Assembly: GCA_030272155.1 (NCBI GenBank)
Contig: CP126198.1
Location: 5,740,501 to 5,804,500, forward strand
Length of the DNA: 64,000 bases
Direction: 5' to 3'
From: Tetradesmus obliquus
Taxonomy: Eukaryota; Chlorophyta; Chlorophyceae; Sphaeropleales; Scenedesmaceae
Below the pieces are notes generated by a model. It was given only the letters and a program-made list of their open reading frames with translations, did no database searches and was not told where the DNA came from. Below are positions 13,201-22,698 of the stretch, in pieces (position 1 is the stretch's first letter; each line of letters begins with the position of its first letter). The position numbers were made by a program, and so were the translations under genes.

Positions 13201-15984
13201 GTGTTGCAGGCCTCAGCAGGCGATCCTGCACTACCCGCGTCCCCTCCAACAAGCCCTTGCTCAGTGCAAACATGCAGGCAGCTTGAGCAGCAGCAGCAGG
13301 TATGACAATCACAACCAGCTGCAGCCCACCTGGGTAGGCGCTGCCGCCACTGCCACCCAGTCCTCCCAGCCCACCCCTGCTGCCGCCGCCCAGTCCACCG
13401 CCCGTGCTGCCGCGGCCGCCCAACCCGCCCCTGCTGCTGCCGCTGCCGGCCCCCACGGGTGACACGCCAGCAGGCCGCGGCAGGTAATGCTCAAGGTACA
13501 GCCGCAGCAGCTTAAAGTAGGGGTGGTTGGCGCTGGGTCCCGCTGCTGCGCTGCTGCCGGCACCCCACAGCTTGCGCGCGCCCTGCGGGATGATAAGGGC
13601 GCGCGCGCGGCCGCTACTGCTGCTGCTACTGCCGCCCTTGCTGCGAATTGATGGAGGGTGTCACGGAAGCGCGGAGGCAGCAGCGCGGCAAGACAGGGAG
13701 GCAGCAGCGATGCGTGAAACAGAAACATGCACATTGTTTGACTGCTGGTGTCTAGCGCAGTGCAGCTGCAGCTGCCCTGCAAGCTGGCGCTGCAGTCATC
13801 TGCAGCACAGCACCTCCGAGCAAGGCCCTGCACAATCACAGGCTACAGCATTGCATGCTTTGCAAGCTGCCTGATGGCTGCTCAGCTGCCCTGCCTGGCT
13901 GTTGCTTCAGCTGCCTGCTATTTGCCCACTCCATGCTGGCCGCAGAGCGACTGCAGAGTAAGCTAGCCCAGTTAGTGCTGGCTCCCAAGCGGCTGCTGGC
14001 TGTGGGCTGGTGTGCCTCGCTGCTGAGGGCGTGCGTGCTCACCCCGCCTTGTCGCTGCAAGCTGATCAGCATGTTGCACTATGCAATGCTGCACTATGCG
14101 ATGCTGCACTATGCGATGCTGCAGTGACACCCGGCTCACCCCGCCTTGTCGCTGCTGCGGCTGCCCCTCAGCACGTAGAAAGCCGCCCAGAACATGAAGT
14201 ACTGGAACATGGCCAGGTGCACCTACGGCAGCAGCAGCGGCCAGCACAAAACACACATGCATGCGGTTGCGCTGTGTGGCAGTTGATATGGAGGCTGACG
14301 AGGCTTGACGAGTTGCGCAGCACGCATGCTCGACACCCACCCCACAAACAGCCAGCAACACAGCTGCTGTAGAGCGGCGTCCCCCAGCCCATGCCACCCC
14401 ACACATGACGCCCAAGTAACAGCTGCAACCAGCCATGGCCGAGCAAAGTGCTGTTGGTGCTGCACAATCAAATCCAGCCCTGCTGCTGCTGCAGCAGCAG
14501 CAGCAGCAGCCCACTGCCCCGCACCTGGCAGCGCCCCATGCCGTCCAGCCGCAGCCGCCCATGGTACTGCGGCCAGCCGTCAAGCTCCAGCCGGCCCGCA
14601 GGCAGCCGCAGCAGCTCCTGCAACCAGAGTGCATGGCACACAGCAGCAGCAGCAGCAGGCACAGCGGCAGCAGCTGTGTGTGAGTGTGTGTAAGGCGGTG
14701 GGCGGCCAGGTGAGGCCTGCCTGCACTGCTGGCTGTGATCACATAGCCGGCCCCCAGGCAGCTTGCGAGGGGCGGGGCGTGGCACACGGCAGCAGCTCAC
14801 ATAACAGACAGCACACGCAGACGTACTGCTGCTGTGGCTGCGCGATGCAATCTTGCGGAGCTACTGGACGCTGCTGTGCGACTGCTCTGCTTGAAAGCGC
14901 TCCAGCCACCAACACAGCTGCCCTCTGCCATTGCTGCTGCTGTCGATGTTTGCATGATGTCCCAAGCTATGCAACCTGAACCTGCAGGCAAACTGCTGCT
15001 CTTGCACCCTGCTTGCATCCTGCTGCCTGTGCTCTGACAAGCAACTGACAAGCAGCCACACTGATGCTGTGGTTGCCAGGCTGCTGCTGTTGTCCTCTGC
15101 GGCTGCCACACTCCTGCTGCACTGCCGCGCTGCTGCCTGCCATGCTGCTAGCTCTGCTGCTGCTGCTGCTTCCTGCAAGCGCCGCGCACCTGCGTGTGTG
15201 CCGGCAGCCGCTCGGGCGGGAACATGAACTGGATGATGCTGTCTCCATCCGCGCTGTGCAGCGCCGCAAACAGAGGGCCTGCATGCGCAGGTACAGGCAA
15301 AGGCACAGGCAAGCTCAGACCAGGGCAGCAGGCTGCAGACAGGAACGCCTGTCCTGCGCAGTGTGCCTGATTGGCAGTTGCTGTTGATGATGCAGGCCAT
15401 GGGACAAGCTTAGCTGATGGGCTGGCGTGGAACACTTGCTTGCCGGGGCCAGCTGCGCGGTGAACAGCAGCTGTGCAAACTGACAGGCATGCCCTGGCCC
15501 TGCAGCACCCCACCTGTTGGTGCCAGCAGCTGGATCAGTGCAGTTGCGTCTTCATCCCTGCCATCCTGCAACGTTGAGCATGAAAAGCCACGGCGTTCAG
15601 GCCTTACTGCCGTACAGGCTGGCCGCATGTGCAGCAGCAAGACAGGAGCAGTCGCAGGAGCAGCAGCAACTCACCACTGCTACAATATGCAGCCAGCTCG
15701 CCTCCTTGTCGTCGTAGCCAAATATACGTTTCAGCAGAAGAGGGAAGCAGTGCTCAAAGAAGCCACGAGGGTTGTCTCTGCAGATCACATCACATCAGGA
15801 GTTCAGGCACCCCTCCAGGCAAAGTGAGTGCTGCGTGCAGATGTCTGTGCCGCGCGCACTTGTTGCTGATCAAGCAGTCCCCGACAACTTGGCAAGCACG
15901 TTTGATGGCACCCGGCTTGTCGTGCTTCTCTTGCAGGAATTCAAACACCGACTGGAAAGAGTGTGCTTCGCTCCACTCGGCCAT
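7547..15984 (-). CDS. SMPD4: SMPD4 / neutral sphingomyelinase 3-family protein (16 exons)
   Basis: Model: 15984-15860, 15777-15675, 15565-15514, 15278-15190, 14617-14525, 14222-14140, 13640-13330, 13064-12463, 12091-11417, 10745-10605, 10222-10149, 9479-9342, 8859-8770, 8545-8436, 8208-8033, 7837-7547. Phases agree throughout, giving 1,050 aa. Family-like blocks appear in the expected order: GFFEHCFPLLLKRIFGYDD near the start, LHSADGDSIIQFMFPPERLP, HLAMFQYFMFWAAFYVL, DVLLSVLLEFWLTDAG, IVKLWLAVLCPWKAVGYTD, WRSHVLAHLPFYTQLLPAF, then ASNEVAPLVRLLVAVSARLN. The C terminus is INLRFL-like (RLNLRPLAEVQTLAWLLGLL) and forms a membrane-anchoring helix. The family is tied to sphingomyelin hydrolysis and, in animals, to the ER/nuclear envelope; the activity in algae is not established. 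Low-complexity Ala/Gly inserts in exons 7-9 make it longer than the human protein (about 830-870 aa). Several introns carry duplicated exon edges. An extra exon between 14618 and 15189 cannot be excluded. Confidence 0.78.
9058..9602 (-). repeat. Duplicated edges of exon 12 of the SMPD4-type gene
   Basis: The start of exon 12 with its 3' splice site (encoding YVGASVRRPEGELAEL) occurs twice, near 9433-9490 and again near 9535-9596. The exon's end plus donor and flanking intron also occur twice: 9060-9190 and 9225-9395 share a string around 'cacattggcacagc', a CCAGG-flanked donor, and a stretch encoding APTTPPI. Only the inner copies join into one open exon (9479-9342). Confidence 0.7.
10232..10261 (-). 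repeat. (CTG)n tract ending at the exon 11 acceptor
   Basis: About ten CTG units read on the minus strand and run straight into CTGCAG at the start of exon 11 (10222). The run sits where a polypyrimidine tract is normally found. Confidence 0.75.
10618..11165 (-). repeat. Four tandem ~120-bp copies of the exon 10 acceptor edge (SMPD4-type gene)
   Basis: Units begin near 10677, 10800, 10922 and 11047. Each contains a CTGCAG or CCGCAG acceptor and about 75 nt encoding AQQYSPAWRSHVLAHLPFY plus TQLLP, or a degraded version. Only the most downstream unit in the direction of transcription (lowest coordinates) continues into the unique remainder of exon 10 (10745-10605). The others end in intron sequence. 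Confidence 0.8.
14040..14156 (-). repeat. 15-bp minisatellite between two copies of the exon 6 donor edge
   Basis: A unit like ATGCTGCACTATGCG is repeated three to four times at 14071-14122. It is flanked by two copies of CACCCCGCCTTGTCGCTGC (14040 and 14138). The copy at 14138 is the real end of exon 6 with its donor. The other is an intronic duplicate. Confidence 0.7.
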
Positions 15985-17574
15985 CTTGCAATAGAACAGC
16001 TACTCAATCAAGTTCATTCTAGCGTTGTACTACATGTAGCTCGCTCATGGCTGGTTCACGGCCTGTATAGCGGCCAGTGTCACTTTGAGTCGCAGGAGCC
16101 AGGGTCCATGGCTTAGCAGCAACTGTCACTTGGCAAGTGTGAAGGAACAGGTGTGTAAAGCGCTTGTCCGCTTTGTCGCATTACTTTATGTTCCGGCAGC
16201 TGCTGCAGACACCGCTGACTCCACAGTGACTGCAGCTGTTGAAGTTGGACAACGGTTCAACTGCATGCACTGGCAACAAGCCCACCGGTTCCACCTGTCA
16301 GCAGGTTGGCACCTTTGGTGATTTGACTCAATCATTTTTTTTAAGAGTTTCAGGAAATTCATTTTGAGATGGCTGAATGCAACATCATGCGCAGTCAGTT
16401 TGTTAGAAGGCTCCCTTTGTTGCTTTTGCGCAATTGCCAGGCGAGCCTCGCCTCGGAGGCAGGAAAGGACGAGAAGAGCAGCATCGGTCTGTTACAAAGC
16501 CATTGCTTTGGGCTGGGCTGTCAAAACATGTTAGCTCTCCAGCCTATACACCACAGCAATGCATTGCCAGCCTGCTGTCGATCTGCAAGAGAGGCTCTGG
16601 GATGCGACCAAAGGTCCCCTTATTGCCCTGCACCCTTTCAGGCTGCTTGATTGGCACAAGAATCACTTCAAACAGCAGATACATGACAGTTGCGTTCCAC
16701 CAAGATACAGGAAACAGTGACACAGTGGTGGCCGCATCACAGGCGTGACTGCCGACCTACAGTACAGTGTACAATTGCGCTGACAATAGGACCCAACCAA
16801 GGCGGCCGACAACACAGGCCACTCCTTTCCGTGATGATGAGCGTGATGTTTGCTGCTGCTACCTGCGCAAAATTGTCTTCTCAACAGGTAGCTCTCTCCT
16901 CATCGTGCCATGCCTGCTGCATTTGTCAGCAGTTTGCACAATTCACCGATATGAAATCACCACCTAAGCCGACAAAAACCTAGGAGTACCATCAGGCGTA
17001 GCAGCATGTCAACAACACATGCAGCTGCAGGCCCCTGGCTTTGCTGCCCCCACAGCTTCGGCCAAGGCAATGCAGAGCATGGCAGCCAACACTATCTCTG
17101 GCTGGCTACTTGCAGGAAACCTGATGCACTGCAACTGCATCACCCAACCAACCTCCACAGCACCTGACACCAGCACATGCACCTGTTGACAGACAGCCCG
17201 AGCACACCCCATGCACGGCCAGCCTGACAGTGCAGGTGGGCTGCGCAGCACAGCGCTGATGCACACATGCACAGCCTGTTTCTGGAAACAATGCATAATG
17301 CAAGTCCGAAAGCAGCAGTCAAATGGACCCTGCTGGCAACCAACAGCATGGCGTTCACAAGCCGGTGCTGCTCACGCGAGCACACACTCCCTGCACAACT
17401 CTCTGCGCCATGTGGCAGTTCCTCAAGACAGCCGATCAGGCCTTGCCCTAGCTACCGACAATCCCACCAACCCTGAAAACCCACCCGACCAAAAACCAGC
17501 GCCAGAGCAATACCCCGGAGCAGAACAGGACACAGCATCACAAACACACACAGCAGCTACAGCGGCACTGGTAT
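15985..17574. other. Intergenic region upstream of the SMPD4-type gene
   Basis: About 1.6 kb between the ATG of the SMPD4-type gene and the stop of the SAP-like module gene. It must include the promoter of the former and the 3' UTR of the latter. No conserved coding block, tRNA or repeat array was seen. Short open frames here look like chance. Confidence 0.5.
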
Positions 17575-20563
17575 TTACCAGCGGCTGCCTGCGGTGGCGC
17601 GTGCGCTCTGGCGCTGGCTGGCTGCTGCTGCCACTGCGCTGCGCATCTGCTCCACGCTGCCGCTTGGGGACTGGCCGATGTTGTGCAGGATCTCCACCAG
17701 CTGGCCGCGGCTGAGGTCGTTCAGGGTCAGGCTGCGGGTCAGCTCGCGCACCAGGCTGTCCTTGGTCGCGTTGCGCACGGAGATGCCCTTCTTGCGGGCC
17801 ATGTCAGCCAGCACGTCAACCTTGAAGGCGCTCAGGTCGGCCTCGTACACGGCACCGCTGCTGCTGCCAGCGCTGGCACCGTTGCCGTTGCTGCTGCTGC
17901 GGGAGTAGCTGGCCCAGCGGTCACCGCTGCTGGTGGCGGCAGGTGCAGGGCTGGATGTGCGCCAGTTGCTGCCGGAGCTAGCGGGGGCAGCAGGGGAGTA
18001 GCCGCCCTTGCCCACAGCGGAGGACAGATTCTTGCGCAGGCTGTCCACGTCCCGTGCCAGGGGCTGGCCCAGCTTGTTGGCCAGGTCGACCAGCATGCCT
18101 GCGGGGCGGCAAGAACAGCACAAGACGTTAAGAATGTTGTACAGGATAGAAGGAGATACTTCCTGCAAGCATGCACTAGTTCCTGCAGGCAAGACAGTAC
18201 ACCCTTCAGGCAAGACACTGTTTCCTGCAAGCATGTACTGCTTCCTGCAAGCATGTGCTACATCCTGCAAGAAGATCACACAAGCCTGCCCAGGCCGGCC
18301 TGGCGGCTCACTCACCGCGGGTGAGCTCATTGAGGGACACACCCTTCTGGATGAGTGCGCTGATCACGCTGTCCTTGGTGGCCTCGCGGGGCACCTGTGC
18401 GCCGGTCTTCTTCACCAGCTCGGCCAGGTCGTCAATGCGCAGGTGGGTCAGGTCGGATGCGCTCAGCTTGCTGCCGCTGGCGTTGTGGCTGCCGCTGCGC
18501 CTCCAGGAGGCGGCCTTGGTGGAGCCGGCAGAGTACTTGGACCAGCGGTCACCGCCAGCAGGGGCAGCGGAGGAGGCTGCGGGGGTGGAGCGCCAGCTGG
18601 CAGCGCTGCCGCCGCTGCTGCCGCCGCCAACCACGTTGGACAGGTTCCTGCGCAGGCCCTCGGCATCCTTGGCCAGGGAGGCACCCAGCTTGGTGGCCAG
18701 GTCAACCAGCATGCCTGCAGGCAGAGGCAAGACAGCGCAGCGTACGCAAGTTAGCAACGGGGCGGCCTCAAGGGTGTTGGCACTACTGCTTCCTGCAACC
18801 TGCAGAACAGTTCCTGCAAGCTGTACACCACTTCCTGCAAGCTGATCACCATATCCTGCAAGCTGTGAAGCAAGCGGCACAGCCACATTGCACTTCCTGC
18901 AAGCTGAGAACATTTCCTGCAAACTGCAATGCACATCCTGCAGGTAGCACAAACATTCCGGCAAACTCCTGCAGTACGAAACATTAGCACAGCAGCAGCA
19001 GGCAGAGTCGCACACCAGCCCACACCACTCACCGCGAGTGCACTCGTTCAGGGACACGCCCTTGGCCAGCAGAGCGCTGATCACGCCGTCCTTGGTGGGC
19101 TCGCGGGGCAGCTGAGCGCCGGTCTTGGCCACCAGATCGCGCAGGTCATCGATGCGCAGCACTGACAGGTCAGCCGCGCTCAGCTTGGCGCCAGAGCCGC
19201 CAGCAGCGCCGCCGCGGGCAGCGGGGGCAGAGCCGGAGCTGCGGCTGTAGTTGGCAAAGCGGTCGCCGGATGCAGCGGCGGGCGCGGGGGTTGAGCGCCA
19301 GCTGGCGGGCGATGAGCCGGAGCCGCCGATGAGGGCGGACAGCTCAGCGCGGGCGGCGTTGATGTCGCGGCTGAGGCCGGCCTTGCCCAGCTTGATGCCG
19401 AGGTCCACCAGCTGGCCGCGGGACAGGTCGCTCAGGGACACGCCAGCCTGCACCATGGCGCTGACCAGGCTGTCACGGGTGGCGTTGCGGCCGCCGTTGA
19501 CGCCCTTCTTGGCGGCGATCTCCACCAGGTCGGCGATCTTGAAGGCAGACAGGTCGCCAGCGCTGAGGGTGGCACCGCCAGTGGAGGCACCAGCGGAGCG
19601 GCTGTAGCTGGGGGTGCTGCTGCCGCTGCTGCTGCCGTAGCTGGAGAAGCGGCCGCCGGCAGCTGGCGCGCTGGCAGCGCTGCCGGAGGAGCCGCCCCTG
19701 GCCTTGAGCTCAGCGGCCTGGCCCTTGGTCAGGTCGGCAGCAGTCACGCCGGCCCTCAGGATGGCACTGGTCAGGCTGTCACGGGTGGCGTTGCGGCCGC
19801 CGTTGACGCCCTTCTTGGCACCAATCTCCACCAGGTCGGCAATCTTGAAGGCAGCCAGGTCGCTGGCGCTCAGGGTCTGCGGCAGCAGCAGGAAACAAGG
19901 CATCCAAACAGGCAGGTTCACAGGCTAAATTTGATGTGCTGACAGAAGATATGCATCATTCGTATTTTTTGGGTGTGTACAGTTCATTGGAGTGCTGCAG
20001 CCTGCACGCTGGCTGTCAGGCCAGGCCCGCCAGGTGCTGCTGAAGTAGGCACTGCGCAAAGCTGGAAAGGGCAGCTGCACACTACAGCTCATCCTACACT
20101 GAAGGTCATTAAGCAAGGCAATGACAGCCCAAGGTACTGCAGTGTGCTATGCTGCTGAGCACCAGTTGAATATGCTTAGCAGGATTGCTCAGCCAGGCTG
20201 GCGAGGCATATGGTACGGCTCCGTTGCTGCTGCCTCGCACATACGCACGGCCAATGTGTATGCATTGGAGCTGCCGTGTTGCATTGTTTGTGCAGGGAGG
20301 GCTGCCGGATGTTTGTTGCGTGCGCTGCCGCTGCACCGTGCGTGTCCATAGCAGTGACCAGGCCCATATCCAGACGCTGCTCACCTGTGAGTAGCGAGCC
20401 ACAACCAGACCGCGAGCGGGGGCTGCGGACCTGCAGGGAGGAGCAGCGAATTGAAGTCAGGAACTGTTGCTCGAGGCTCCCAAAAAGGTCGCCCATTGCG
20501 CTCAAGGCAATTGAAAGCTGACCTGGTTGAAATGGCTGCCTTCCTCTGCATCTGGAGTGCCAT
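17575..20563 (-). CDS. Plastid-targeted protein of five tandem SAP-like modules (copy A)
   Basis: Model: 20563-20523, 20430-20385, 19876-19033, 18714-18316, 18098-17575; 1,854 nt, 617 aa, phases consistent. The first 29 residues (MALQMQRKAAISTRSAAPAR, then GLVVARYSQ) have the basic, Ser/Ala-rich character of an algal chloroplast transit peptide. Five modules follow. Each begins like a SAP/Rho_N helix-loop-helix (DLxxFKIxDLxEIxxKKG, then GRNATRDSL) and continues with a second helical half ([13 protein letters not shown], or [13 protein letters not shown]). Ser/Ala/Pro linkers between them carry SWRSTPAP, NWRTSSPAP and GDRW-type motifs, and the chain ends in GSRW. The three C-terminal modules each contain a phase-1 intron after the same Gly. 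Known SAP and Rho_N domains bind nucleic acid. A Rubisco-scaffold role is proposed because the same array is fused to activase next door; that is inference. Confidence 0.85.
18163..18290 (-). repeat. Intronic TTGCAGGA minisatellite, last intron of copy A
   Basis: Read on the minus strand, the intron contains about five or six units of roughly 22 bp built around CTTGCAGGA. The orthologous intron of copy B has about three more units and is about 63 bp longer. Confidence 0.8.
18786..18975 (-). repeat. Intronic TTGCAGGA minisatellite, intron 3 of copy A
   Basis: About eight to nine units with the core AGCTTGCAGGAA at roughly 20-25 bp spacing on the minus strand. Each unit contains the acceptor-like string TTGCAG, yet the exon begins only at the CTGCAG at 18715-18720. 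Confidence 0.8.
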
Positions 20564-20689
20564 GTCTGCTTGCTGGTGGGGCTGCGAGCTGAAGGATTGA
20601 GAGCGAGGCGTGAGGAGAGGCTGTGTGTAATTGATCGGGCTGGGGGACCCGAAGGAATTGGGATGAAGTGCAGTTGCAATGGAATGTGC

Positions 20690-20800
20690 TGAGCCGACCC
20701 TTTAAGCGCGCTAGAGTCCTGACGTAGGGGGGTGGGTGATTGTAGGAACTTAGGAGTAGTGGTAGGGCTGTTACATTTCGCCCCTAACTCGCCATCGTGG
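20690..20800 (-). promoter_or_regulatory. Conserved promoter block of copy A
   Basis: On the minus strand about 130-230 bp upstream of the ATG lies a block containing ACAGCCCTACCACTACTCCT, then a CCTACAATCACCCAC segment. Next comes CTAGCGCGCTTAAA (a weak TATA-like site) and CATTGCAACTGCACTTCATC. The same order is found upstream of copy B at about 37005-37120. The conservation could be functional or simply the extent of the duplication. Confidence 0.55.
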
Positions 20801-22698
20801 GCTTCGATCCACCTGTGCTTTTGAAAAATAAGTCTTAAAACTTTCAAAAGTACAAATAAGCGAATGGTTATGCCGAAGAGCCGGGCGCAAGCTTTTTGAT
20901 GCATCCACGGCTCACATGGCAAGGGCATCCGGAGCTTCATAAGCAGCTCAAAAACAAACGACAAAATGATACGAATGAATGAGAGGGATCAGCAGGCAGC
21001 TGGCATGTGCAGAGGTTGGTTGGTGAAGGTCGCGTATGACCTTCGCAGTGAGTGCAACTGCTGTCGTCATGGCAAACTGCACGAAGGTATTGACGCAGGT
21101 GTCCTACCCGGCTGCAAATGTTGCTTCAAAACACGCTGCAGCTGTGTGCGAGGTCTTATGGCTCGGCTACTGTGTCGAGTCAACCTCACTGTTCACTCAG
21201 TGCACCCCCTGCCTGCTGCAAGCTCACAACTCGCAGACACATCTGATGCGCATAATTTGAATCATAGTTTGCCTCGTTATTGCCCCTCGCATCCTGGGTT
21301 AGCACGTGCATATGCAGCATTATGATCATTTGACCAGGCCGCCGTGGCACTGCCAGCGGCTGGCTGGCAGCTGCAGCCTTGGCTAGAGTAATGCATCGCG
21401 TGCTCTGCATGCCAGTATGCCCGCATACCTAGGTCGCAAGCGATCAGACACCGTTGAAAACGCAGGTGTGTCACCAGTATCTGGCATAAAGCGCAGCATG
21501 CCCCACTGTACACCACGCTGCTGTCGCCGGTGCCACAACAGTGCTTGAAGGTGCGCAGCTTTGCTTGTTCATGCTAGGCTGTCCATCTTTACAAGCTGCA
21601 CAGTGGCCGGCGTTTAGCAGATACGGGCAGGAGGCACTGGATTTGTGAAATTCCTTACACGGAGGCTGACACATCCATAATACAGCAATGCCAGCACCGG
21701 TTTTCAAAGGGATGAGAGCTTTGGCCTTTGCAGGCTTCTTGTAAAAGCAATCAGTGCGCAGTAGCAATTGCTACGCCAAAAGCAACGGCATGTGCCGTGC
21801 ATGCAATCGGCGCTACACAACCACCCCTGGGGCATACAAGGTATTGTGCATACCTGCTTCAATCACACAGCCAACAATACTTTGTAATAGTATGCAGGAC
21901 ACAAGCTGTACAATTTCCCTGTGTATCTGCAACACGCGCAACCAACTCGCGCTACAGCAGCATGCGTAGCCTGCTGCCGGCATGTGCCGTATGTGAATCG
22001 TCTCACCACAACTGCAAGGCATCTGTGTAGTGATGATCATCTTGCTTCAGCACACTGATGTTGCTGCACAAACAGCTGACGGCATAACACAGCAGCAACT
22101 ATCCAAGAGACAGACAGCAGCGCTTATTCAGCTGCTAGCTCTGCCCGGCAAAACAACGTGCAACCCCTGCAAGCTCAACCCAACGCACCCCCCAGTGCTG
22201 TCTCAGATTGATCGGTTGATGCAACTCGCCGCCAACCTGCCTTTCCCCAAAGGCCGGCCAGCCTCACAACAGACGTGCGCCCACTAGTGTGTGTCAACAT
22301 CCCATTGACCAGCTCTGCTGGTTGTGCAACAGCAGTGCCCCAGCCACAGGCAGGTTTGCCAAGCGCAGATGGCACCAGCAAGCACACGCACACCAGCATG
22401 TCTCAGCTGTGCACAGCACAGCACAATCGTGAAAAACCACGGCTGCACGCACACCCTGCATCGCAGCATCTTGCACGCGCAAAGATGGCAAAACATGTCC
22501 CCCAACACGCAGTGCCATGTACAAAACGCTGCTGTGCATGGCACGCGCCAGCACCCAAACTTCATGCAGGCCACCACAAAATGAAGCAGGCGGTCAGGAC
22601 CACCTGCTGCACATGCGTGCCACATCAAAACTGTCCGACTACTTACAGATCACACCAGCCCAGCAACCGTACGCTGCTGTCACAGCAAAGCAGGCAGC
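20801..22698. other. Intergenic region between copy A and the activase fusion gene
   Basis: About 1.9 kb between the conserved promoter block of copy A and the stop codon of the activase gene, both genes being on the minus strand. No coding exon recognised. A TGTAA (minus strand, 22643-22647) about 50 nt past the activase stop may be its poly(A) signal, though closer than usual. Confidence 0.45.

Noticed and set aside
18308-19032. Read-through from exon 3 into the following intron of copy A as a longer exon
   Set aside because: The frame stays open by chance through the intron, but a standard donor (GCG|GTGAGT) lies at the conserved Gly, and the joined exon restores the module seen in the other two genes.
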